Assembly: GCA_020635055.1 (NCBI GenBank)
Contig: JACKAN010000017.1
Span: forward strand, 1-64,000
DNA length: 64,000 bases
DNA from: Pseudobdellovibrionaceae bacterium
GTDB taxonomy: Bacteria; Bdellovibrionota; Bdellovibrionia; Bdellovibrionales; UBA1609
Direction of reading: 5' to 3'
The position numbers and the translations under genes are program-made. Numbering within the stretch: the first letter of the stretch is position 1; each line of letters opens with the position of its first letter. Below, piece by piece: positions 17,963-27,700 of this stretch. Below the pieces are notes generated by a model. It was given only the letters and a program-made list of their open reading frames with translations, ran no database searches and was not told where the DNA came from.

Positions 17963-19300
17963 ATGGTGATTTTATTTAGCCTGCTGCTGGGATGGCAGCT
18001 TCATGCCGAAGCATTTAAGAATACTATTGGAGCCCAATGGTTGCAGAAGCAATATATTACCCAAAAGGAATCACCAGAGCATAGTCAGGACTACTCCGAA
18101 GTGGCTTTAAGTTGGAAGTTCAAAAAAGATGGGACACATTGGAATAGAGGCTTAGATACTCAAGTTTTTTATTCAGTAGGAAGAAGCAATGAGTTCTATG
18201 CTCACTTGCGCGAAGCCTATGTGACATACAATATAAACGACAATCATTCTCTTGATATGGGAAGAGTTAAAAAACCATGGAGCTTTGTTGATGAAATTTG
18301 GTCTGTTGGTTTGTGGGAACCAGCCCTAAAAAATGATGGTTTTAATTTTTCTAGAGAGGGCTTGGCCGGATTTTTTTATAATTTAAAATCAAGCCCATGG
18401 TTTTTAACACTTTATGCATCCCCATTATTTTTGCCCGACCAAGGACCTCTTGTAAAAGTAGAAAAGGGTCAATTAATTTCGGCTAACCGATGGTTTAATA
18501 ATCGTGTGAACAGCGTTAGGATTGGTGAAATAGAATCACCTATTGTTTACAATTTACATAAGCCGGCTATTGAAGATGTTTTGTTACAAAACTCTTTAGC
18601 TTTTGATTTTGGCTGGGGAGATAGGGAAAAAGGCTGGCGCTTTCATTCCGCATTTGCCGATAAGGCCATTAATCAACTGTTTGTGGGTGTGAGACCCATT
18701 CACAATGTAAGCTTGAAAAATGTAAAAAGGGAATCTGAGCTGCATCTTTATCCACAAGTTCACAGGCATCGACTGCTTACGGCAGAGGTCAGTTATTTTG
18801 CCGATAAAAGAGGAGGGTGGCTTTCTGTTAATACAGATCAGCCCTACGAGCAAAACATGGATACAACATGGATCACACCAGCTTTTGTTAAAGAACATAT
18901 ATTTTCTGCGGGTGTAGATGGTGAGTGGAAGAAAAACAAAGTGTCGCTCTCATATTTTCAACGGGAGTCTGAGCAAGCAGAGCCCACGTCCATATTTTCG
19001 GCAGAAGACTTGTCCCGTTTATCGGACCGCTATGATTTTAGAAAAGCCACTCTAGTTAATTTCCAAAGAAAAGATTCTTTGGGAAGTTATGGTCAAGTAA
19101 AAATCAACTTACGTTGGGTGCACTCTTTAGCTAGTGATGCAGATATGCTTTCGGCACAATGGGAGTACAATTATTTTAAAGATTGGTCTTGGCTGTTAGG
19201 CGGAGATCTTATTGGAACTAAAAACGAAGATAATAACGATTTTTTTGCTAGAAACAGAAGCAATGATAGGATTTACGGGGGGATGACGTATGTATTCTAG
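17963..19300 (+). CDS. Outer-membrane beta-barrel protein (pair 2, barrel)
   Basis: A 445-residue paralogue of the barrel at 14296 with the same motif order (MGRVKKPWSFVDEIW, LYASPLFLPDQGP, YNLHKPAIEDVL). It has a short signal peptide (VILFSLLLGWQLHAEA) and a C-terminal Phe (GGMTYVF). It starts six bases after the lipoprotein gene of pair 1, so pairs 1 and 2 form one operon. Its 3' end overlaps the next lipoprotein gene by 11 bases, as in pair 1. The function is unknown. The conserved core suggests the partner-binding or channel-forming part is under selection. Confidence 0.75.
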   Translation: MVILFSLLLGWQLHAEAFKNTIGAQWLQKQYITQKESPEHSQDYSEVALSWKFKKDGTHWNRGLDTQVFYSVGRSNEFYAHLREAYVTYNINDNHSLDMGRVKKPWSFVDEIWSVGLWEPALKNDGFNFSREGLAGFFYNLKSSPWFLTLYASPLFLPDQGPLVKVEKGQLISANRWFNNRVNSVRIGEIESPIVYNLHKPAIEDVLLQNSLAFDFGWGDREKGWRFHSAFADKAINQLFVGVRPIHNVSLKNVKRESELHLYPQVHRHRLLTAEVSYFADKRGGWLSVNTDQPYEQNMDTTWITPAFVKEHIFSAGVDGEWKKNKVSLSYFQRESEQAEPTSIFSAEDLSRLSDRYDFRKATLVNFQRKDSLGSYGQVKINLRWVHSLASDADMLSAQWEYNYFKDWSWLLGGDLIGTKNEDNNDFFARNRSNDRIYGGMTYVF

Positions 19301-21746
19301 AAAGCTTTTCATATTTATATTTATAGGATTCATTTGGCTGACGACGGGTTGTAGTTTAGAGATTGGTGAAACCTCTCGTGGACCGGTACAGGTAGCTAAC
19401 AAAGACATGGTCTGTGTTAGGGATCTTGGAAAAGGAGTCGATAAGTACTTAGAAGCCAGTTTAACTAAAAAAGAAATTTATAACTGGGCGGCCTGTGTTA
19501 ATGACGCCATTTATAATTTCGACAAATACACTCAAGGTGAAAAGGCGGATCGCTATAGTGTTGCCGAAGTAACAAAAACAGTGGGTGAAGTGGTTTTCCC
19601 CGATAAGCCGATCACTCAAAAGTTAGTGGCTACGGCCATGGTAGTTAAGAAATATTTAGTGGGGGGTGACAGTGAATATGTCACAAGAAACGAGTTGCGA
19701 CGCTTACAAGATTTAGTTTGGACAGTAGAAGATTCTGCAGTTCTTTTAAATCCACATATACCTATTTTAAATTTAAAAGTTGTCGAAAGACCTAAACCGG
19801 AAACAGTTGAAATCGCTGGCCAAAGATTATTTGATGCAATTGCTTTAATACTTAATGAAACTGAAAGTTACCGTGTTAACGTTGAATTTACGAGCATTAA
19901 TGATTTCATAGTTGAATTGCAAAAATTCAATGAGAGCAGCCCAGAGTCGGCCCAAGCTTTTACTGAACTGGCTAGGCACTTCTATAACACCATTACTGGT
20001 GAGCCTTACGACAATCAGGTGATTCAGGATAAAAATAGTGTTTTATTTTTTAAAGAGTTAAGTTATTGGTACCGCTTAAGAATGCATTATGTTTATCAAG
20101 TGCGCGACAAAAAGCTACTGGAAGGGGAAGGGCTTGCTGAAACCAAGTATTTTGTAGATCAAATATTAACGGGTATTAAGCGAGTGATAAATCGCTACGA
20201 AAAAGAAGCCTATATAAGTTATAATCAAATCGACGCTTTGGTTGACGGTTTTTATAATGCGCACTTGTTGCCTAAGCCTTACAGAGGTGAGTCTGTAAAA
20301 GCGGCATTAAGACCCTTCTTTGATAAAATGTTTGGTGATAGATCTATTGAGTTTGATAAGAGAGCCAGCTTGGGAATAGACCAGCAGGTGATCGCAGAAA
20401 TTGAGGCTGAATTCTACAAGTGGTATGAGGTGCAAAACTTTTTAGCCCACAGTTTCGAACTTAATAATAAATCTTTTTCTCAAATGAGGTTTATTGATCA
20501 TAAACTTTGGCCTGAGTTTTTAAGCTCTATTCCTCAAACAGAGTCTCATTATATTGAAATTAAATCTATCTGGGAAAAAACAAAATTGCGTTTCCAATGG
20601 GGAGACCCAAGGTTGGTTGTGGGTACGGAAACCTACATTGAAGAGGTTAATGCTGGAACTAATTTTTATCAGTTGTCACTTTTAAATATATTGTCTTCCG
20701 CAGTAAGAATAGTTGCAAAAAGCTATCCTCAAGATTTATATCGAGCTCAAGTTGTTACTGGAATTACAGAAAAAGAAATGGACAGATTCATTAATGACTT
20801 TAAATTGATTTGGCAGGACTTAAATATAATGCCACCAGAAGCTATAGAGGTTGGGAAAAAGATGTTTATTGAAACCAATCTTTTTGCCCCTTCTGGCAAT
20901 GGTTATTTTTCACCAAGTGCAGAAAACCCCACCGCACATCTTATGGATTTTAATGAAGGAGTGGAGCTGCTCTCTATGCTTTATTCTGGCTACACAATGA
21001 ATTCAAAAATATTTGAAAAATACAAGGACACTTGTTTGAGGGGACCTAAAGATGTATTTGGCAAGCCTATGTTTGTGTCCACATGCTTTTGGCAAAATTT
21101 TAAGAAATTTTATGCATCTGAATTTGAAACTATGCCGGGAATTAAAAAGTTTCTTCAAGAGTTAGAGCCTAACTCACAAAGTTCTAAAAAACAGGAAGAT
21201 TGGGAAACTTTTGTTTCCGCAATGGACAAGTTGGTCCGATATGATTGGGAGCCGGAAAGATGGCTAGGTACTATTCAGATGGGCAAAGCAACAATGATAT
21301 TGCATTTTGTTGAGACGATGATTAACAAATTTGACTTGAATCATGATGGCTTTATAGACGAGATTGAAGGCTTGCGTGCCTACTCACATTTTCGTGGAAT
21401 TCTTGATCGTATGGCAAGAGAAAGATGCAAGGTCTTAGACGAAGAACAATTGCAAACAGTTTATATATTTATATTAAAATACGCTAAGGTACCTGGTGGA
21501 AAATGGGATGCCATCTGGAATAAAATTTGGACATCCAAAGCAGATAAGGTCGACCACTTGCAAGTCTTAAAAATATTTAGGCAAATTCTTGTTGCCAATT
21601 CACCCGAGTACAATGTCGACGTTGAAAAGTGCGTTTACAACCCAACAGAGGACGATGTGTTTGGTCAAATGCTTAAAGAAGCTGGAGCGGCTAAATCTGG
21701 CGGCATGAAAAAAGAAATTAATAGATTAAAGGAATTCAATAAATAA
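19290..21746 (+). CDS. Large EF-hand lipoprotein (pair 2, lipoprotein)
   Basis: An 818-residue predicted lipoprotein: the signal peptide ends in the lipobox LTTGC. It is a paralogue of the 748-residue lipoprotein at 15710, with the EF-hand at the same C-terminal place (D682-LNHDGFIDEIE). It is mostly helical with many Lys/Glu residues and no further recognised domain. ATG 19290 lies within the barrel gene, with a GGGGGG ribosome site upstream. After the EF-hand it is longer than its paralogue, with two more cysteines and a Lys/Glu-rich tail. A hairpin at 21744-21780 follows the stop. Confidence 0.75.
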   Translation: MYSRKLFIFIFIGFIWLTTGCSLEIGETSRGPVQVANKDMVCVRDLGKGVDKYLEASLTKKEIYNWAACVNDAIYNFDKYTQGEKADRYSVAEVTKTVGEVVFPDKPITQKLVATAMVVKKYLVGGDSEYVTRNELRRLQDLVWTVEDSAVLLNPHIPILNLKVVERPKPETVEIAGQRLFDAIALILNETESYRVNVEFTSINDFIVELQKFNESSPESAQAFTELARHFYNTITGEPYDNQVIQDKNSVLFFKELSYWYRLRMHYVYQVRDKKLLEGEGLAETKYFVDQILTGIKRVINRYEKEAYISYNQIDALVDGFYNAHLLPKPYRGESVKAALRPFFDKMFGDRSIEFDKRASLGIDQQVIAEIEAEFYKWYEVQNFLAHSFELNNKSFSQMRFIDHKLWPEFLSSIPQTESHYIEIKSIWEKTKLRFQWGDPRLVVGTETYIEEVNAGTNFYQLSLLNILSSAVRIVAKSYPQDLYRAQVVTGITEKEMDRFINDFKLIWQDLNIMPPEAIEVGKKMFIETNLFAPSGNGYFSPSAENPTAHLMDFNEGVELLSMLYSGYTMNSKIFEKYKDTCLRGPKDVFGKPMFVSTCFWQNFKKFYASEFETMPGIKKFLQELEPNSQSSKKQEDWETFVSAMDKLVRYDWEPERWLGTIQMGKATMILHFVETMINKFDLNHDGFIDEIEGLRAYSHFRGILDRMARERCKVLDEEQLQTVYIFILKYAKVPGGKWDAIWNKIWTSKADKVDHLQVLKIFRQILVANSPEYNVDVEKCVYNPTEDDVFGQMLKEAGAAKSGGMKKEINRLKEFNK

Positions 21747-21780
21747 GTGCTAAACACAAGTACTAACTTGTGTTTGCTTA
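21744..21780. terminator. Probable terminator hairpin between convergent genes
   Basis: A 10-bp perfect stem, AAACACAAGT (21752-21761) and ACTTGTGTTT (21766-21775), with a 4-base loop. It is extended by AATAAG/CTTATT pairing outside. The T-run is weak, but it sits between converging genes. Confidence 0.6.
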
Positions 21781-21801
21781 TTGGATTAACATTTAAAACT
21801 A

Positions 21802-23100
21802 TTAGTTTAATGTTTGTTTAGCAATAATATCGTGACCTAACCACACAACAGGTTGTTGTATTTTCCAAGCTTCATTAAACATGATCTTGCCGCAGGCGCG
21901 AAAAACCACTTCACTTAATTTATATGTAATTAGGTCTTTTGTGTCTTTGTGCATATTTATTAATTCGGCAGAAGATTCTCTCATTAATTTCATTTGCTCA
22001 TTGCCGTTATGTTGAGGCCACAGATCATATTGGGTCCATGCTTTAATAGTGGAAGAGGTCAAATATTTAGTGCAAAACTTAAGTACTTCATCAATATCAA
22101 TACCGGGCTTAAGTAGCGATTGACATTCACTTAAAATATTTTGTGCTTCAGGGAGAGATAGGCCTTCTTTTTGTAGCGCGCCCAACAGTGGGTACAAAGA
22201 AACTTCAACACCTAAAAATATGCTACTGGAATTAGTGAGAATTTCGGGGCAATTAAATACGCAACATTGAATGTTCTTGTTATAATTTTCTTTAGCAATA
22301 TTTTCTAGATGTTTTTTTGCCCAGCCTTGCAAATAGGGCGAGTAGGATTGCCATTTATATTTATTAAGTACTAAGACTTCTGTGCCATGATAGCCATAGG
22401 CCACATAACTTACCTTGAGGTTTTGTTTTTTCTTTTTTTCGCGCAATTCTTTTGTTAAATCAATAAGGTGGTTTAAGGTCTCACCGGTTACATCTTTAAA
22501 ATTTAAATCACAAAGCCTTCCAATTTCTGATTGCCAAAAAGATTCTGAAGAGCAAAAGCGATCATCGTAACCTTTAAAAACTTTATTAGCGATAGGCATA
22601 ACCACTTTGGCTCGTGGAAAACCTCCTGCCATAGTATGTACAAACAAAATATTGGAGTTATCTGGCAACATTTTTTCGAGTTCCACAAGATAAGCTTTTA
22701 CTCTGAGTCTGAAGCTTTCTGTTGCTAATTGGCGGGATTCTTTTAATGCCGTCCAATCTAGCTGAGCAAGGTTCCATGCGCTCATCTTAATCCCTTTAAG
22801 CTGATCTACTGGTGTTTTGCCAGAAGAGTCAGGTTCTAAATCAAAACCAGCTTCTAGAGGAACATTAATTAAAGGAGATTCTTTTTCTAATAATTCTTGT
22901 TCATTTAATGCTCGTAATTGTTGATTTTCATCTCTACGACCCACTGTAGAGTAAATAACTTTCATCCCCTTGGCTTTGGCTTGATCGACAATGCCATTGG
23001 CATATCCGCGCTGAAACAATTCTCCAAAAACCACGAGAACATCTTGAGAACTCCACTCGGCAGTGTCTGGCAATTCTCTCATGGGTTTAAAGTCTCGCAT
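21802..23100 (-). CDS. Hypothetical 432-residue protein, Rossmann-like N-terminus
   Basis: I do not recognise the family. There is no signal peptide or membrane segment, so it is cytoplasmic. The N-terminal 70 residues (DVLVVFGELFQRGYANGIVD then GMKVIYSTVGRR) read like a beta-alpha-beta nucleotide-binding start of a short-chain-dehydrogenase kind, though the Gly spacing is not standard. A middle segment has FVHTMAGGFPRAKVV, and SYVAYGYHGTEVLVL could carry an active-site Tyr. It lies convergent to barrel/lipoprotein pair 2 and divergent from pair 3. AGGAGATGAAGC precedes the ATG. A reductase-like enzyme is possible, not shown. Confidence 0.6.
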   Translation of the reverse strand: MRDFKPMRELPDTAEWSSQDVLVVFGELFQRGYANGIVDQAKAKGMKVIYSTVGRRDENQQLRALNEQELLEKESPLINVPLEAGFDLEPDSSGKTPVDQLKGIKMSAWNLAQLDWTALKESRQLATESFRLRVKAYLVELEKMLPDNSNILFVHTMAGGFPRAKVVMPIANKVFKGYDDRFCSSESFWQSEIGRLCDLNFKDVTGETLNHLIDLTKELREKKKKQNLKVSYVAYGYHGTEVLVLNKYKWQSYSPYLQGWAKKHLENIAKENYNKNIQCCVFNCPEILTNSSSIFLGVEVSLYPLLGALQKEGLSLPEAQNILSECQSLLKPGIDIDEVLKFCTKYLTSSTIKAWTQYDLWPQHNGNEQMKLMRESSAELINMHKDTKDLITYKLSEVVFRACGKIMFNEAWKIQQPVVWLGHDIIAKQTLN

Positions 23101-23553
23101 GCTTCATCTCCTTTAATTGATTTGCATAATTGGTTTGCACAATTGTTTGGCAAATTTTATCTAAGACTTAAACAATAAGTTCTGTGGTTCCCAGGGTCGA
23201 ACAAAAAAATATTTTTTAGCCAGGTGCATATAGAGAATATGTTAAGAAAAATTATAAAAAAGTAAAAGTATCCTGTAAAAAGTAAAATAGCATAATAATA
23301 TTAATAAGATACAGGGCATGATTTGAGTGTTATTTAGACTTTTTCTTCGATTTATGATTTTATGGGCCCTGTTTTTGCTGAAGAGCTAACAATTTACGTC
23401 GCATGTCCACAGGATGGTCATCGGCGAACCTCTAAGAGGGGTAAAAATATTAATGATTACAGCAATATAGGGTTTTGTTTCAAAGTTACGATACTTGCAT
23501 ATTATAGAAGTGAAATTTTCTAGAACTATTAGAAAAAAGGAACCACTGTACTG
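23101..23553. other. Divergent intergenic region, AT-rich
   Basis: No gene seen. It holds the promoters of the 21802 gene (minus) and the 23554 barrel gene (plus); a -10-like TATTAT lies at 23500-23505. There are A/T tracts and no strong hairpin. Confidence 0.4.
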
Positions 23554-24735
23554 ATGAAAACCATAAGTCGTTTGAAGTATTCGATTTTATTGGCTTTTGC
23601 CCTAGCTGCTTTATTTGTGCTGCTGGCTCCGAATTCCCATGCGGACGGCCTTTCTCAAGAGGAAAACACAATACTTTTACGTTTAGAAAAAGAAAGTTTA
23701 CTAAGTAAAACAAAATTTCAAGGTGATTGGAAATTGGAGCTTGGTGGACAGTCTTTCGAAGAGGCTACTGATGATGAAAAGTCAGCCAGTGTGGCCTTGC
23801 GTTTGCGTCCTAAGTATCGTCTTTTAGAAAATTTAATTGTCAAAGGGGATTTACGATTAAAGTCGGAAAGCGGGAGGATTCAAAGTCGCTTCTACCCTGG
23901 AAGCGAAAATATGCTTCAACTTAACAATGCCACCATCGAGTTTTATCCTATACCATTTCTTCTTCTCGAGGGCGGGATAGTCAATCAGGGCTATATCGGA
24001 CAGGAATTGCTTTTTTCACAAAGTCGTTCCTTTGCGGGTTTTAAAGAGGGTTTAATTTTTGGGCCCAGCGATTTTAAAACTTCTTTAATTTTGCAACAAA
24101 GTATTCCTTCTTCCACTAGTTTAAATGCTGAAAGAGTTGAAAAAGAGGAGACTCCTTCCTTTTTAGCTCAGACTCTACAATTAGAGATAAATCGCGATAT
24201 CTTAAAGGGTGTATTTGGTGGCAGCCTGTTTCAGTATAACAATTTGCCTTCGAAAGTGGCTTACGAAAGTTATGTAAATGGAAACACGATTGATGGCAGT
24301 GATTCTTCATTGAGTCGCTTTGTTTATGACTTTGCTGGTTATGGACTGAACTCGAAGTTGGATGTGAATCTATCAGAAAGTTTAAGTTTAGTGGGGGCCT
24401 TGCAGCTAATCGAAAACACAAAAGCCCCATCGGGCAACTCAAGGGCGCAAATGCTGTGGCTGGGTCCGGCATTAACTTTGGGTGACACCAAGTGGAATAT
24501 AAACTACGGAAAATTTTTTGCCGAGTCGGATGTGGCTCCTGCTTATTATATGAATTTGAATTATGGAGGAACCAACAGAGTGGGTGACTTCAGTAGGATT
24601 GAAGTTGAGTTTACAAAATTTAATTTTAAGTTATTGGCTCAATATGCCCTTTCAGAAACCCTCAATGAACGTGTTCATCAAGATCGTCGTACTAGTTATT
24701 TAGTAAGGCTGGAGACTTTGTATGTTAGCTTCTAA
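23554..24735 (+). CDS. Outer-membrane beta-barrel protein (pair 3, barrel)
   Basis: A 393-residue exported protein. The Sec signal peptide (LKYSILLAFALAALFVLLAPNSHA) is cut near residue 31. The mature part has amphipathic strands throughout (SVALRLRPKYRLLENLIVKG, ATIEFYPIPFLLLEGG) and ends LETLYVSF, a terminal Phe as expected of a barrel inserted by BAM. It does not visibly share the motifs of the barrels at 14296 and 17963, but has the same arrangement: its last 14 bases overlap the start of a large lipoprotein gene. The function is unknown. Confidence 0.75.
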   Translation: MKTISRLKYSILLAFALAALFVLLAPNSHADGLSQEENTILLRLEKESLLSKTKFQGDWKLELGGQSFEEATDDEKSASVALRLRPKYRLLENLIVKGDLRLKSESGRIQSRFYPGSENMLQLNNATIEFYPIPFLLLEGGIVNQGYIGQELLFSQSRSFAGFKEGLIFGPSDFKTSLILQQSIPSSTSLNAERVEKEETPSFLAQTLQLEINRDILKGVFGGSLFQYNNLPSKVAYESYVNGNTIDGSDSSLSRFVYDFAGYGLNSKLDVNLSESLSLVGALQLIENTKAPSGNSRAQMLWLGPALTLGDTKWNINYGKFFAESDVAPAYYMNLNYGGTNRVGDFSRIEVEFTKFNFKLLAQYALSETLNERVHQDRRTSYLVRLETLYVSF

Positions 24736-27700
24736 GATTAAACTGCATAATTGGCTAAATGTTTCATGGGAAAAGCTCCCAATAAAATCATCGGCACTTA
24801 CTTTGCTGGCCATAATGTTAACAGCGTCGGGTTGCTGGAGTCCTAAGCAAGAATTGGCTCAAGACGGCAATCAAGCCACTTTTTACGTTGCTAGTTCCGA
24901 TGGAAAAAGCACAGGCTTTAAAATACTAGATAAAAACTGGAATATTCCCGGTGAAAAAAGTTTTCGTTTTTGGGCCTGTTTAAAAGATGTTGTTACAAGA
25001 AAAGAGTTGTCCAATCAAAAGTTTGTAATAGAGAACAAAGATTCCATTTCCCCATTCTCTAAGCCCGCGACGTCCTCCAACAATGGTTGTGTTTACTGGA
25101 GTGAAAACGATATTGCCTTTGATTACTTTGCCCCTTCTAAATTTTTAGTCTTCAATAGGGTTATTCGCTCGGCATCCAGCTCTGTTCATAAGGGCGTAGT
25201 GAGTGTACGCCTAATGGTTAATCCATGGGCCAGTTTCCGGCAATCGAAAGAAGAAGTCATTTATTGGCCAGAAAACACCCAGTCCCCCATAGATTTAAGT
25301 AAAGTTGTTCAAGGCAATGTGGCTGTAAGAGAAGCGCTTATGGGAATAGGCACAAAAAGAGAAGATCATGGAAAGTTGTATGTGGAAAACGTTTCCATGC
25401 TAGCCAGTAAATTAGCGGATGTTTACTTTACTGAAAAAGACAAAAAAAATGATGAACTTAATAAAAAACAATATGATTCAAATAGTATAGAAAACGACGA
25501 AGCAGAGACTCATGCCAAAAAAGCAGACGAAGTGATCAGCGGCTTTGATTTGGAAATACACTTAGATTTAAAACCTGTGGTGCAGATCAAAAATATTGAT
25601 GGTGATATTCAATACCTACCAATTAAATCAGGAAAATTTCGAGTGCTGGCGGAGCTGGTCGCAACTGAGTTAGGTGAGGAAGCCAATAAAAACATGATGA
25701 TTACCGATGATAAGTCTAAATATGGTGGGGCTAAAGATGAGCGTGAAATCATGACCCCCAAGGCTCCCCCTTTAGAAGTGGAAATGCACATGGGTAAACT
25801 TTTGCCCATCATTCAGGCGACTGTTACCAGAAAAGTGACACAAGGGCGTTTAAAATTAGCATTACAAATTAGACCTATATCTAGTCCCTCTAAGCTGGAA
25901 GCATATGAGGGTTTGTATGTTATTGGTGATTACAAAAAGTTAACTGGCAGTTCGGCTCCCAAGTTGGATAAAGACACTTACTATAGTGGCGAGCAGCATT
26001 TTAACTTTATGGATTATATGAGAGGCTCTGCGGGCTTTGATGAGCTCAAAGAAACTTATGCCTTTAACATGAAGCCTTTTGACTTTAGTGTTTCTCGCGG
26101 AAATTACGTTATGGTTCTTCCTGGTGAAACTGCAACGCAAAGAACTATTGTTTTTCGTGCTGAAACTTGCATATTTGATAATGCTACTGGAACTTCGCGC
26201 CAGCAGTATAAACAATTCAGAATATTCAGGGATGGTGTCGAGATCCCCAAAGAAGATGCGCGGACCAACGAAGAGGGATGCTTGATTTTATTGGGGAAAG
26301 TTTCTCATGCCTTTTATAAAATTGAAGAACTTAAGCCCACTAAATTTGAAATATTTTATGATGCCCCCAATCTTGTGGCCAAAAAGAATGGCTATAAGGG
26401 TACTGGCAAAGGGCAATACACTTTGACTGTATATACAAATCCCTGGGATGATAAATTTACATTCTTCAGTGACGTCAGGCAACTGCCTAAAGAATTAAAA
26501 GAACTTATTGGTACCCAAAGAAAAATTGAATCCAGAATATTTATTTCTGATTTTTCCTATCAAACACTACGTTTCGGCTACGAGATAGATAAGTTCTTAA
26601 ACTTAACTGTAGACAAGTCTGTATTAATGCTAATTGAACCTTATGTACTTAGATATTCAGGAAACGTACCTGGAAGAAATAATATTCAGAGATTGCGTGA
26701 TGGTTTGTACCTATTAAAAGTAGCTTATCAAAAAGATTATTTGGATCCAGCTGCTAAGGGAGTATTGATTAAGAGAGAAGAGCGTCAAAGGGACATTGAT
26801 GGTGAACCTTTAGATCTATTTGTGGCTAAAATGTGGGACCCCAATTTAGGAAAATATAGAGACTTAACCAATGATGAGAAAAGACATAAAACTAAACAGC
26901 ACTTATCTATTGTAAAAAAATTGGTTCGAGTAAATAACGGGAAAATTATAACACCCATCACTTTAAAAGTGGCGGACCTAAGATTAATGCGGGTAAGGTC
27001 TCAATTGTTAATTCAATTACAGCCTGTGGATGAAAGATTAGTTCAAATCGCCAATGCCTACGACAACAAAGTGGCCAATGAAGTGTTTCAAAAGGTAAAG
27101 GAAAAATTCAAACAAAATCTTCGTGCTAACAATCAAGATTTTGATAATTTGCTTAAGTCACATATAGAGCAAAACGAAAAAGAAAGAATAGAAGCTATTA
27201 AAAGGTATCAGGAAATATTGCATCAGTATGAAAAAGAACAAGAAGAGCTGATTCGCGCTCGCATTCAAGATGTAGAATCCAAAGCTAGTTTAGAAGCGGG
27301 GTATGTACCACTGACGCCTCAACAGATAGATGAATATGTAAGTAAAGAAATGCAGTCACGCAGAGGGGAATTTGACGCTTATCTTGAAAAATTTGAATCT
27401 GAATTAGCTCCTATAGATAAAGCCAGAGCCCAGTTCAACTACCTAACTGATAGAGAAAAATTAGAAATTGAAGAGCAAATAAAAAATGATCAAGATAACC
27501 TTGAAGGTCTTCTAGAGAAGTTAGCCTCCGACAAACTGCTTCCAGCTCAAGAAAAGGCCTTGGTTAAAATGGGAATGGACCCAGAAGGACGCCGAGTGAT
27601 TGATACCGGAATTCTGGCTGGAACAGCTTATGATAAACTGGACAAATTCTCTCCCTTGATGGAAGAATTTGATATTTTTCATCAAACAAAAGAAATTTTA

